From contig NZ_CAKLBP010000002.1 of NCBI RefSeq assembly GCF_920984665.1, forward strand, positions 124,001 through 188,000: 64,000 bases of DNA. The letters are read 5' to 3'. The position numbers were made by a program, and so were the translations under genes. Shown piece after piece: positions 25,339 through 34,390 of this stretch. The notes under the pieces were generated by a model, which saw only the letters and a program-made list of their open reading frames with translations, was not told the origin of the DNA and ran no database searches. Position 1 is the first letter of the stretch. The number at the start of each line of letters is the position of its first letter. This DNA comes from Pedobacter sp. Leaf170. GTDB lineage: Bacteria; Bacteroidota; Bacteroidia; Sphingobacteriales; Sphingobacteriaceae.

Positions 25339-27708
25339 TTACGCGTTGCCCATATAAGGATCTGTTTGTGTAATCATCCCGTTTTCTATCTTGCCGGCAT
25401 ACTGTTGTTTAAAGATTTTATTTCCAACCTGAACAATACTGAAATCGTACCAGTTACCACTTTTAGCTAGATTTAAGGTAATGCTTGCTGTTGATTTTAG
25501 CTTTAAGCTTAAGGTTTTTGGCTGGCTTTTATATTTGTTATCAATAATTTGAATATCTGCAGGTGTTGTGCCTTTGTTTTCAAACGATAGAACTAAATTT
25601 CCACTTGTTTTTTTAGCTATAGTTCCGGTTATTTCAGGTTTGGCAAGCACATTTATGTTTGGATTTTTGGCATTTCCTTTAAAATTTCTGTAGAAACCAT
25701 TGGGTCCGCTTATTGCCAAATCATAGATGCCATTATCGAAATCATCCAGGCTGATTGTATCTTTCAAAACATCGCCACTTTTGACTGCATAAGCCCAGTA
25801 TTTGCCAATTACGCCTTTATATTTTAAAATGGTATTCATATTAAAAGGTGCGCCAACATTTTCTGTTTCACTACCAAAAAGGCCTTTTGCCGCTTTAAAG
25901 GTAAGCTCTATTTCATTGTTCGAAAGCGCAGCATCAACCGTTAAATGATAAGGTAATGCGCAGGCAGGCTTAGTTCCATTTTCTTGCTTTGGAGCATATT
26001 TTGAAGTTTCAGAAGAAAAGTTTTCAAAACGGTTCATTTTCTCAACTTCAACTTTATTTAGCGCTGTCGGACCCGCTTGAGCAGGTTTGTTTCTGGCATT
26101 AATAATATTTGCAACCACGGTTTCTCGCTTTAAAGGCTGCGGTGAATTTATTTTTTCGCCGTTATATGGTCTGAAAACTGAAGTTAAATCGCCACAAAAA
26201 TGCCTTCTCCAATCGCTAATATTATCGCTTTTTATTGCCTTGCCGGTTTTTTTTGAAAGCCATTTTTCCATAAACATTAAAGAAGATGTATGGTCAAAAA
26301 CCTGCGAGTTTACAAAGCCGCCTTTACTCCATGGTGATGCGATAACCATTGGCACTCTGTAACCTAAACCTATCGGACTGCCTTTTCTATTTTCATAATC
26401 GGTTGCAAAATTTATGCCTTCAGATACTTTTCCGCTCGATGAATCATCTGGATTTGGAACCACAAAAGGAGGTTGATGATCGAAATAACCATCATTTTCA
26501 TCGTAAGTAAGTACAAAAATGGTTTTCTTCCATAGCTCCGGGTTTTTAGTTAAAATATCTAAAGCTTCGCTTACATACCACGTTCCATAAAGCGGTGAGC
26601 TGGTATGGTCTGAAAATTTTTGTGGGGCAACCAACCACGAAACTGCAGGCAGTTTTCCGCTGTCTACATCTTTTCTAAACTGATGAAAGATATCTCCTTT
26701 CGGAATGTTTACGGTTTCTTTATTTCCCTGGTCGTTAGTAAAAGTGAAAGGCTCAACATCTATATAATCTTTCTGTGAAATATTAGTTGTAAAAGCCTTG
26801 TCAATCAGATTTTTTTCTCTTTGAGATAATTTATCGTATTTCGCCTGAACTTCTGCAGCAGTTAATGGTGGTTTTACTGTATTATCTCCATTTTTTCTGA
26901 AATAGGCAGAAAGCTTTACATTATGCCTGCTGATGTATTCGATAGGATTATCGCCATAATTTCCACACCAGTCATCAATTTCTCCTTCAGGAAGTTTGGA
27001 TGTCCAGAGCTCATTTTGGTAAATGCGCCAATCTATACCATTATCTTCTAATTTCTCTTGAAAAGTAGGCCAATCTACAAAAACATTATTTTGCGATTCT
27101 GCCTGGTCGTTATTTACTACGGCAACTTTATTCAGGCTTTTTTCGCCACGCACTGTTCCGGTAAAAAAGAACAACCTGTTGGGCGTTGTACCTGTTAGCG
27201 AAGAACAAAAATGTTGGTCGCAAACGGTAAAAGCATCCGCTAAAGCATAGTAAAAAGGCACATCATTCCTGTCGTAGTAAAATAATGTCATTGCCGATTT
27301 AACCGGGAACCATTTGTCATATCGTCCGCCGTTTCTTGCTGCAACCTGATCGTTCCAGGAGTGCGGCAAACCGCCTTGCCAGGTAATTTTGGTTTTATTT
27401 ATGTCTACATGAAAGGGTGCGTAAGTATAACCTTGCCCATCTTTTTGCAACCAGACCTTGTTGCCATCTGGCTGAATATGCGGATGAGGATCATTAAAAC
27501 CACGCACACCTTTTAACTTACCAAACATGTGGTCGAAAGAGCGGTTCTCCTGCATTAAAAACACAATGTGTTCAGCATCGTAAAATGTGGTTCCAGGCTC
27601 GGCGTTGATGGACATTGCCTTCAATACAGAACTTGGAAAAGCATTTGCAAAACCAGTCGTACCTGCTAGTAAGCCGGCTTTTTTAAGAAATTCTCTGCGT
27701 GAATCCAT
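25339..27708 (-). CDS. Phosphocholine-specific phospholipase C
   Basis: The start at 27708 (MDSRREFLKKAGLLAGT) gives a twin-arginine signal; the frame open to 27774 adds a leader that runs through an inverted repeat. The ~789-residue protein has the phosphoesterase domain (IVFLMQENRSFDHMFGKLKG near 45-65, VCDQHFCSSLTGTTPNR near 155-175, FVLTYDENDGYFDH near 415) and two C-terminal DUF756 beta-domains. The family hydrolyses phosphatidylcholine or sphingomyelin to release phosphocholine outside the cytoplasm after folded export by Tat. It lies downstream of the GDPD-GH16 gene on the same strand, so glycerophosphodiesters may be handled jointly. Confidence 0.92.
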   Translation of the reverse strand: MDSRREFLKKAGLLAGTTGFANAFPSSVLKAMSINAEPGTTFYDAEHIVFLMQENRSFDHMFGKLKGVRGFNDPHPHIQPDGNKVWLQKDGQGYTYAPFHVDINKTKITWQGGLPHSWNDQVAARNGGRYDKWFPVKSAMTLFYYDRNDVPFYYALADAFTVCDQHFCSSLTGTTPNRLFFFTGTVRGEKSLNKVAVVNNDQAESQNNVFVDWPTFQEKLEDNGIDWRIYQNELWTSKLPEGEIDDWCGNYGDNPIEYISRHNVKLSAYFRKNGDNTVKPPLTAAEVQAKYDKLSQREKNLIDKAFTTNISQKDYIDVEPFTFTNDQGNKETVNIPKGDIFHQFRKDVDSGKLPAVSWLVAPQKFSDHTSSPLYGTWYVSEALDILTKNPELWKKTIFVLTYDENDGYFDHQPPFVVPNPDDSSSGKVSEGINFATDYENRKGSPIGLGYRVPMVIASPWSKGGFVNSQVFDHTSSLMFMEKWLSKKTGKAIKSDNISDWRRHFCGDLTSVFRPYNGEKINSPQPLKRETVVANIINARNKPAQAGPTALNKVEVEKMNRFENFSSETSKYAPKQENGTKPACALPYHLTVDAALSNNEIELTFKAAKGLFGSETENVGAPFNMNTILKYKGVIGKYWAYAVKSGDVLKDTISLDDFDNGIYDLAISGPNGFYRNFKGNAKNPNINVLAKPEITGTIAKKTSGNLVLSFENKGTTPADIQIIDNKYKSQPKTLSLKLKSTASITLNLAKSGNWYDFSIVQVGNKIFKQQYAGKIENGMITQTDPYMGNA

Positions 27709-27738
27709 GGATTTTACAATGCTAAAAAATGGAGGATG

Positions 27739-27789
27739 GAAAATGTAAAATGAAGGATGGACTGGTGCCATCATCCATTTTACATTTTC
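27739..27789. repeat. Long inverted repeat between the phospholipase C and GDPD-GH16 genes
   Basis: Arm 27739-27760 pairs with 27768-27789; GAAAATGTAAAATG is matched perfectly by CATTTTACATTTTC and the remaining eight bases with mismatches, around a 7-nt loop ACTGGTG. It falls between the GDPD-GH16 stop (27792) and the phospholipase start, so it may attenuate transcription or stabilise mRNA ends. Confidence 0.75.
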
Positions 27790-27791
27790 AA

Positions 27792-29297
27792 TTACTTTTG
27801 ATAAACCCTAACGTAATCAACTTTCATTGTCGCCGGAAAGATGGTATCGTCAACACCTTTTTTTCCACCCCAACCGCCACCAACGGCTAAGTTTAAAATT
27901 AGATGAAAGTTTTGGTCAAATGGCCAATCATTAGCGCCTTTGCCTGTGTTTTTGAAGGTTAAATATTTTTGGTCGTCGATGTAAAAATCAATCCTATCTT
28001 TAAACCACTCTACAGCATAAACATGATATTCTGTATAAGGATTGGCCACTTTTAAAGCCTTACCAACCTGCGTGTTTTTTATGTGGTTAAAATGTTCGGT
28101 GTGAACCGTTCCGTGTACACTATCGGGTTCGTAACCAACATGCTCCATGATGTCGATTTCGCCACTTTTAGGCCAGCCGCCATATTTTCCATCGGTAGGT
28201 AAGCCCCAAAATGCCGGCCACAAACCTCTGCCTTTTGGTAAAATCATACGGGCTTCAGCTCTGCCATACTTAAAATCGAATTTGTTTTTAGTTACCAAAC
28301 GGGCTGAAGTATATTGGTTACCTTCTTTTTGGGTTTTTAGCGCAATGATGTTCAAATTGCCCTTTCTAACGATGGCATTCGAACTGTCTGCGTCAGTGTA
28401 GTATTCTAATTCACTGTTTCCCCAGCCTTTACCGCCAACATCATAACTCCAGTTTTTAACCAAAGGAAGTCCGGCGTCATTAAATTCATCGCTCCATTTT
28501 AATTTCCAACCATTTGCAACAGGTGATTTCTTTAATTCTTCAAAAAGCAACTCTGGTTCGTTCGTGGTAATGTATTCTACGTTATGCGCCAATAACCATT
28601 GCATTTCCGGAGCAGCATTAACCGTCCAGGCGTTAATGGTTAAACCAAGTTTTTGAGCATTTTCAATCCAGTTATCCTTTTGGTAAAGGCTGTAATGATA
28701 ATCTACGCCGGTTAATTTATCAGCCTTCAATTGCTCAGCAGTTACATCGCCTTTTAAATAAGCAACTTTAGCATTTGGTAGTAATTGTACAACACGTTTG
28801 CAATAGTCGTAATCAAAGCTGATATACTCTGTCCATGCCAAGGCTTTAAGTTTTTTAACCATTTCAACGCATTTATTGGTTACTTCGAGCCCGCGTTCTT
28901 TACTAATTAATGATGGTTTTATTTCTAGAATGAGCTTTGTTGTTTTTTGCTTTAAGCCCGCAAGTAAATAGCTTTCTAAAGTTGGAATTTTTTCGCCATT
29001 GCTTAAGGTTTTGGTTAGTAATTCCTGGTATTTTACGGCTTCAATTTTAAGCCCTTGAAATTCAGGATCGTGATTTACAACCAATACGCCATCGGCAGTC
29101 ATCCATACATCAAACTCCGAACCATAACAACCTAAACGAACGGCTTCATTTAGGGAAGCAATAGAATTTTCGGGAAATTTATTTTTTTTCCAGGCGCCTC
29201 GGTGTGCAATAACCTGGTTTTTGTTCCAGTTAAATTTTTGTGCAAATGATGCCGTAAAAATAAATACCATAAAGGCTGAAATAAATATTCGTTTCAT
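27792..29297 (-). CDS. Secreted fusion of glycerophosphodiester phosphodiesterase (GDPD) and glycoside hydrolase family 16
   Basis: The 501-residue protein has a signal peptide (MKRIFISAFMVFIFTASFAQ). A GDPD TIM-barrel (about 22-255) carries AHRGAWKKNKFPENS, GSEFDVWMTADGVLVVNHDP and the VEYITTNEP end strand. A GH16 jelly roll (about 265-501) carries WSYDVGGKGWGNSELEYYT and the catalytic ExDxxE motif GEIDIMEHVG near 385. GDPD splits glycerophosphodiesters into glycerol-3-phosphate and an alcohol; GH16 enzymes cut beta-1,3/1,4-glucans. Both motif sets look intact. The combination suggests attack on a phosphoglycerol-substituted glycan, which is inference. Confidence 0.9.
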   Translation of the reverse strand: MKRIFISAFMVFIFTASFAQKFNWNKNQVIAHRGAWKKNKFPENSIASLNEAVRLGCYGSEFDVWMTADGVLVVNHDPEFQGLKIEAVKYQELLTKTLSNGEKIPTLESYLLAGLKQKTTKLILEIKPSLISKERGLEVTNKCVEMVKKLKALAWTEYISFDYDYCKRVVQLLPNAKVAYLKGDVTAEQLKADKLTGVDYHYSLYQKDNWIENAQKLGLTINAWTVNAAPEMQWLLAHNVEYITTNEPELLFEELKKSPVANGWKLKWSDEFNDAGLPLVKNWSYDVGGKGWGNSELEYYTDADSSNAIVRKGNLNIIALKTQKEGNQYTSARLVTKNKFDFKYGRAEARMILPKGRGLWPAFWGLPTDGKYGGWPKSGEIDIMEHVGYEPDSVHGTVHTEHFNHIKNTQVGKALKVANPYTEYHVYAVEWFKDRIDFYIDDQKYLTFKNTGKGANDWPFDQNFHLILNLAVGGGWGGKKGVDDTIFPATMKVDYVRVYQK

Positions 29298-29639
29298 ATC
29301 TGGTTGTGACGATTTTTTTGACCCAAAAGTATGGGTTTGTAGTTAAAGTTAGTTAAGTTTTATGTAACCATAGTATTAATCAATTAATTTTTGACGTTAA
29401 TGTTTAATAACAGGTTTTTGTTAAATAAACCCGATTGAAGTGAAAATCAAAAGCTTTTTCTGCTTTTATTGGAACAGAAAGCCTGCCTGCGGTAGGCAGG
29501 CGGGGCAGGAGCTGCTATGAAAAACCGAAGCCTTCGTTTTCAAATTAATTTAAACAGTTAATAGGGGGTTTATAATAATGACGTTACCATTGGGCTATTA
29601 AACTTAATTGATTGGAATTATTTTTACATTTACGTAGAT
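29298..29639. other. Divergent intergenic region with a dispersed repeat
   Basis: 342 bp between the divergent GDPD-GH16 and DUF4175 genes; promoters for both should be here. 29427-29506 is copy B of the dispersed repeat. No coding frame is supported. Confidence 0.5.
29427..29506 (+). repeat. Dispersed ~80-bp repeat with CCTGCCT/AGGCAGG hairpin, copy B
   Basis: Matches 7983-8062 in inverted orientation: AAACCCGATTG, CAAAAGCTTTTTCTGCTTTT, then AAAGCCTGCCTGCGGTAGGC and GGGGC. The hairpin arms are GCCTGCCT and AGGCAGGC. The copies diverge in the middle, so they are old. Confidence 0.75.
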
Positions 29640-32600
29640 ATGGTGAGCAATAATTACAATGAGCTAATCAGAAAAATTGATGAGTTTATCCGTAAATTTT
29701 ATTTGAATAAAATTTTGCGGGGAAGTATTTATAGTGCTGCGATTTTACTTGCCTTATACCTGCTGATTTTTATAAGTCTTTACTACTTAAACCCGGCAGC
29801 TGTATTTAAAACTTTTATTTTCTTTTCGTTTTTGGTGGTTGCTGCATTTGTGGTAGGTTTTTTAATTATAAGGCCTTTACTTGCAATGTTAAAATTGGGT
29901 AAACACCTATCTTTTGATGAAGCTTCAGTAATTATTGGTAACCACTTTAGCGATATTAAGGATAAGCTTTTGAATACGCTTCAGCTCCATCGTTTATCTG
30001 AAAATATGCCTGATAATCAACTTATTCTGGCAAGTATAAATCAGAAGATATTTGACTTAAAACCGGTTCCTTTTAATACAGCTGTAAGAATTACTGATAA
30101 TAGAAAATATTTAAAATACCTGTTTATTCCGCTATCGATAATTTTACTGATAGCCATTTTGGCGCCTGCAATTTTAAAGGAAGGCACAAATAGTTTTTTT
30201 AAATACGATGAATATATTGCGGCAAAAGCACCTTTTGATTTCTCGGTGTTAAATAAAAATTTAACGGTTACACAAGGTGATGATTTGACCATTAACTTAA
30301 AATTAAAAGGTGATGAATTGCCTGCGGAAGTTTATGTGGAGGATGGTAAAAACACCTACAAATTAACAAAGGAAAATATTAGCCGATTTAATTACAGCAT
30401 CAAAAATATTCAAAGTGATAAAAAGCTGATTTTTAAAGGTGGAGGATTTAGTTCTTCGACATTTGTGGTTAGCGTTAAACCCCGGCCAGAACTGTTAAAT
30501 ACTTCGGCAACGTTAATTTTTCCGAGCTATTTAAATAAAAAACCAGAAACGATAAGCAACGCAGGCGATATCCTTTTGCCTGAAGGAACAAGGGTGACCT
30601 GGAATTTTAAAACCGGGCAAAGCAACTCGGTGCTGTTTACTTTAAATAACAACCCGCATGTTATTAAAGTTGCAGAAAATAATGCCTCGTTTGTGGCTAC
30701 GATAAAAGCTAACTCGAAATATAGTATTACTCCGCAAAATGATTTTGTATCGGTTAAGGATTCGCTTAGCCATCAGATTAATGTGATTAAAGACCAATTG
30801 CCAAGTATTAATGTTGATGAAAAACAAGATTCGATAAGTAGTAAAGCGCTTTACTTCAGCGGGCAAATCTCTGATGATTATGGTTTTAGCCAATTGACTT
30901 TTAAATATTCTATCAAAGAAGATAAGAAAATTATTAGCTCAGCGGCTAAAAATATTTCAATAAAAAATAATGTTACCGAAAATAGCTTTTTCCATTTTTG
31001 GGATTTAAAAAATGTTGCCGCCAAGCCAGGGCAAGAAATTGAATATTATTTTGAAGTAGCCGATAACGATGGCGTTAACGGCGCAAAAGTTACCCGCTCG
31101 GAAATTAAGGTTTTTAAACAGCCAAGCAAACGAGAAACCGCCGAGCAAATTAGCGCAAATAACCAGGCGCTTAAGCAAAAAATGCAATCGGCTATTCGTT
31201 TAGCGGGAGCAATTGAAAAGGAAAGTAAAAAGGTGGCACAAACTTTAATTGATAAGAAACAAATCTCTTTTGAGGATAAAAAACAGATAGAGCAATTGTT
31301 GGATAAGCAAAAACAATTAGAGGAAGCTGTTAAGGAAATTAAAGATTTAAATCAAAAGAACACGCAGCAGCAACAAGAAAATCAGGCTGAAAACCAAGAC
31401 CTGCAAGAGAAGCAAAAGCAAATTAATGATTTGTTTAATAATGTTTTGGATGAAAAAACAAAAGAACTTTTGCAAAAGCTTCAGAATTTGATGAATGAGC
31501 GGAATAAAGATCAAACGCAAAACGAATTATCGAAAATGCAACTTGATAATAAAACACTTAAAAATGAGCTGGATAGGATTTTGGAATTGTACAAGCAGCT
31601 GGAATTTGAGCAAAATTTGCAAAACGACATTGATAGGTTAAGTGATTTAGCAAAACAACAAAAAGAGCTGTCTGCACAAACTGCCGCTAAAAAGCAAGAC
31701 GATGAATCTCTAAAACAAAAGCAAGATGCTTTGAATAAAGAGATGAAGGATATTAAAGAGGATTTAAAGAAACTCGAAGAGAAAAATCAATCGCTTGAGC
31801 GCCCTAATCCTTTCGAAAACCCTGAAAAAGATATTCAGGATATTCAAAAAGACCAGAAAGATGGTAAAGATGCTTTGGAAAAAAAGGATAGTAAATCTGC
31901 CAGTCAAAAACAGCAAAAGGCAGCAGAGCAAATGGAGAAGCTGGCGCAAAAGATGAGCGAAATGCAGCAGCAAGGTGAGGAAATGGAAAATAACCTGAAT
32001 GCTAAAGAGTTGCGAAAACTGCTTGAAAACTTGCTAAATACATCTTTTGACCAGGAAAAAGTAATGCTTGCCTTAAAGCGAATGAATGCCTCAGATCCAT
32101 CTTATGTAAGCAATGTGCAGAAACAGCGCAATATTAAGGATAACCTAAAAACCATTGCCGATAGTTTATACAGTTTAAGTAAGCGGGTTCCTCAAATAGA
32201 ATCGACTGTTAATGAGGAGATGAATAAAATTAATTTTAACCTTGATAAAAGTTTGGAAAACCTTGGCGACAGAAGAACGCCTGAAGCAAATCGGTATCAG
32301 CAGTTTACCATGACTTCGATAAATAACCTTTCGTTGATGTTGAGTGAGGCTTTGAATCAATTGCAAAACATGCAAAAAAATGCTAAAGGAGGAAAAGGTA
32401 AACAGAAACAAAGCATGAAACAGCTTTCGCAGATGCAAGATCAGCTAAATAAAAGCATGCAAAAGGCGAGAGAACAAATGCAAAAGCCTGGCGGAAATCA
32501 GGGAACGGTTGGCAAAGGAGAAATGAGTCAGGAGTTTGGTAAAATGGCTCAGCAACAGCAGATGATAAGGCAGGCGCTTGAAAAACTTAATCGCGAAGAG

Positions 32601-32954
32601 AACAAAGACGGTAAGGGTAAACTTGGAAATTTGAATGAAGCCATTAAAGAAATGAAAGAAACCGAAAGTGATTTGGTTAACAAAAAACTTCAGCAAGAAA
32701 CCATGAACAGGCAAAAAGAGCTTTTAACTAAATTGCTTGATGCCGAAAAGGCCGAAAGAGACCAGGAAGAAGATGATAAACGTGAAAGTAAAGCCGCAAA
32801 AGAGTTTCCTCCTTCATACAAAAAAATGGTTGATGACTACAAGAAGCAACTGCAAAATGGAAATGATGTGCTTCAAAAGTTGCCGCCATCTTTAAACTAT
32901 TATTATAAAACCAAGATAGCCGAATATTTGAAATCATTAAATATGGTAAACTAA
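29640..32954 (+). CDS. DUF4175-type large membrane-anchored coiled-coil protein
   Basis: The 1104-residue protein starts with two membrane helices (ILRGSIYSAAILLALYLLIF and a second near 55-80) and a third near 160-178 (FIPLSIILLIAILAPAIL), then beta-rich domains to about 490. The remainder is very rich in Gln, Lys and Glu with long coiled coils (for example EQMEKLAQKMSEMQQQGEEM) up to the tail LPPSLNYYYKTKIAEYLKSL. This is the layout of DUF4175 proteins of Bacteroidota; role unknown, possibly envelope-associated. Often found near ybeY or MoxR/DUF58-type gene sets; here ybeY follows after a repeat region. Confidence 0.85.
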   Translation: MVSNNYNELIRKIDEFIRKFYLNKILRGSIYSAAILLALYLLIFISLYYLNPAAVFKTFIFFSFLVVAAFVVGFLIIRPLLAMLKLGKHLSFDEASVIIGNHFSDIKDKLLNTLQLHRLSENMPDNQLILASINQKIFDLKPVPFNTAVRITDNRKYLKYLFIPLSIILLIAILAPAILKEGTNSFFKYDEYIAAKAPFDFSVLNKNLTVTQGDDLTINLKLKGDELPAEVYVEDGKNTYKLTKENISRFNYSIKNIQSDKKLIFKGGGFSSSTFVVSVKPRPELLNTSATLIFPSYLNKKPETISNAGDILLPEGTRVTWNFKTGQSNSVLFTLNNNPHVIKVAENNASFVATIKANSKYSITPQNDFVSVKDSLSHQINVIKDQLPSINVDEKQDSISSKALYFSGQISDDYGFSQLTFKYSIKEDKKIISSAAKNISIKNNVTENSFFHFWDLKNVAAKPGQEIEYYFEVADNDGVNGAKVTRSEIKVFKQPSKRETAEQISANNQALKQKMQSAIRLAGAIEKESKKVAQTLIDKKQISFEDKKQIEQLLDKQKQLEEAVKEIKDLNQKNTQQQQENQAENQDLQEKQKQINDLFNNVLDEKTKELLQKLQNLMNERNKDQTQNELSKMQLDNKTLKNELDRILELYKQLEFEQNLQNDIDRLSDLAKQQKELSAQTAAKKQDDESLKQKQDALNKEMKDIKEDLKKLEEKNQSLERPNPFENPEKDIQDIQKDQKDGKDALEKKDSKSASQKQQKAAEQMEKLAQKMSEMQQQGEEMENNLNAKELRKLLENLLNTSFDQEKVMLALKRMNASDPSYVSNVQKQRNIKDNLKTIADSLYSLSKRVPQIESTVNEEMNKINFNLDKSLENLGDRRTPEANRYQQFTMTSINNLSLMLSEALNQLQNMQKNAKGGKGKQKQSMKQLSQMQDQLNKSMQKAREQMQKPGGNQGTVGKGEMSQEFGKMAQQQQMIRQALEKLNREENKDGKGKLGNLNEAIKEMKETESDLVNKKLQQETMNRQKELLTKLLDAEKAERDQEEDDKRESKAAKEFPPSYKKMVDDYKKQLQNGNDVLQKLPPSLNYYYKTKIAEYLKSLNMVN

Positions 32955-33056
32955 GGTTATCGCTATAGATTTGCTTTACACAATGTCTTCCTAAGAATAA
33001 TGAATGGCCAGCCTGGTAACCTGAGCTTAATAATAATTTGAACACAGGATTAATGT
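32955..33056. other. Spacer before the 156-bp repeats
   Basis: About 100 bp without an obvious terminator or gene. Confidence 0.3.
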
Positions 33057-33523
33057 GCCATGTGCGTTATTGCGAGGCACAGCCTGCCCCGGCAATTCTG
33101 GGCAGCAATCTATTATTTAGTCAGTAAAGATTGCTTTAGCTCGCACAGGTCCAGCTTCGCAATGACGACCGCTTTAATAAAACGTTCACAGTATTCTAAA
33201 AAAGATTTAAGCGCCATGTGCGTTATTGCGAGGCACAGCCTGCCCCGGCAATTCTGGCCAGCAATCTATTATTTAGGCAGTAAAGATTGCTTCAGCTCGC
33301 ACAGGTCCAGCTTAGCAATGACGACCGCTTTAATAAAACGTTCACAGTATTCTAAAAAAGATTTAGGCGCCATGTGCGTTATTGCTAGGCACAGCCTGCC
33401 CCGGCAATTCGGGGAAGCAATCTATTATTTAGGCAGTAAAGATTGCTTCAGCTTGCACAGGTCCAGCTTCGCAAAGACTACCGCTTTAATAAAACGTTCA
33501 CAGTATTCTAAAAGGGATTTGAA
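33057..33523. repeat. Three tandem copies of a 156-bp unit
   Basis: Units starting with GCCATGTGCGTTATTGC begin at 33057, 33213 and 33369, exactly 156 bp apart; each ends in the AACGTTCACAGTATTCTAAA segment. Identity looks very high, with single-base changes. Because 156 is a multiple of three, a 183-codon open frame runs through it, which I regard as an artefact. The core (TTGCGAGGCACAGCCTGCC ... GCAATGACG) resembles dispersed intergenic repeats; a degenerate relative lies at 35585-35615. Confidence 0.92.
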
Positions 33524-33586
33524 ATTGTGTTCTTCTTTTGCAGCTTCCTTGCTGCGATTAGAACTACAAAGACGATTAATATTTCT

Positions 33587-33594
33587 TAAATTTG
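33587..33594 (+). promoter_or_regulatory. Putative -7 box of ybeY
   Basis: TAAATTTG matches TAnnTTTG, 18 bp before the ybeY ATG. No -33 box is evident at the usual spacing. Confidence 0.4.
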
Positions 33595-33612
33595 CGGCTT
33601 TAATACATTAAA

Positions 33613-34050
33613 ATGCCGGCAATTACTTTCTTCACCGAATCGATAAATTACAATCTTCCACAAAAATTAAAAGTTAAAAAGTGGATAAAATCAACCATCG
33701 AAAAAGAAGGTTATAAACTTAGCGAGCTTAATTTTATTTTCTGCAGTGATGAATATTTGCTTGGTATTAATCAACAGTACTTAAATCACGATACTTATAC
33801 AGACATCATTACTTTTGATAATTCTGAGGAAGAAAAACAAATTGTTAGCGATATTTTCATCAGTATAGAACGGGTTAAGGAGAACGCCAAAACATTTAAA
33901 ACAAATGAGTTTGATGAGGTTTGCCGAATTATGATTCATGGAACTTTACACCTGCTTGGTTACAAAGACAAAGGCAAGGTTGCAAAAACCCTCATGACTC
34001 AAAAAGAAGATGAATATTTGGGTTACAGAAATGAGGTTGGACTGGCTTAA
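33613..34050 (+). CDS. ybeY: Endoribonuclease YbeY (16S rRNA maturation)
   Basis: A 145-residue cytosolic metalloprotein involved in 16S rRNA 3'-end maturation and ribosome quality control. The signature IMIHGTLHLLGYKD lies near residues 109-122. The first two zinc-ligand His of HxxxHxxxxxH are present, the third position is Asp (GYKD), a substitution I associate with Bacteroidota members but could not check. The upstream YLNHDTYTDIITFDN segment is the conserved core strand. ATG at 33613. Confidence 0.92.
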   Translation: MPAITFFTESINYNLPQKLKVKKWIKSTIEKEGYKLSELNFIFCSDEYLLGINQQYLNHDTYTDIITFDNSEEEKQIVSDIFISIERVKENAKTFKTNEFDEVCRIMIHGTLHLLGYKDKGKVAKTLMTQKEDEYLGYRNEVGLA

Positions 34051-34086
34051 ATATTTAGCTTTAATTAAGCGAAAAAAGCAAAACAA

Positions 34087-34116
34087 AAAACCCTTTACAT
34101 TTCTGCAAAGGGTTTT
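34087..34116. terminator. Bidirectional terminator between ybeY and the DUF6952 gene
   Basis: AAAACCCTTT (34087-34096) pairs with AAAGGGTTTT (34107-34116), with A runs before and T after. It serves the two convergent transcripts. Confidence 0.85.
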
Positions 34117-34141
34117 ATTCTAAAGTTCTGACTAAGAGAAA

Positions 34142-34390
34142 TTATCTATCAATAGAACCCATTACTTTTTGGCCGAAAGCGTTTAGTGCATCTTTTTCTG
34201 CAACACCTTCGCTTACCATTTGGTGTACTTCTAGTGCACCGCATATATTGGTAATCATTTCGCCAGCAACATCAACTTCGTGTTCGCTAACACCTCTAAA
34301 TTCACAAAAAGCCTCTAAAACCTCTAAAGTAGTTTCTAATTGAGCAGGAGTGGTGTTTTGAAATAATTGTCTGATAACCGGAATCTTCAT
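34142..34390 (-). CDS. DUF6952-like small protein of the peroxiredoxin/thioredoxin cluster
   Basis: An 82-residue soluble acidic protein (MKIPVIRQLFQNTTPAQLET ... VMGSIDR). It appears to match the small Bacteroidota family DUF6952; the name is from memory and unverified. It starts at the base where the thioredoxin gene stops (shared base 34390), so the three genes prx, trx and this one are translationally linked. It has two Cys but no CxxC. A role in the redox pathway is inferred from context only. Confidence 0.7.
   Translation of the reverse strand: MKIPVIRQLFQNTTPAQLETTLEVLEAFCEFRGVSEHEVDVAGEMITNICGALEVHQMVSEGVAEKDALNAFGQKVMGSIDR

Noticed and set aside
33060..33611. Open frame of 183 codons over the 156-bp repeats
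   Set aside because: The frame exists only because the repeat period is a multiple of three; the product is a threefold repeat of low-complexity sequence with no start context or homology, and the reverse strand looks equally uninformative.
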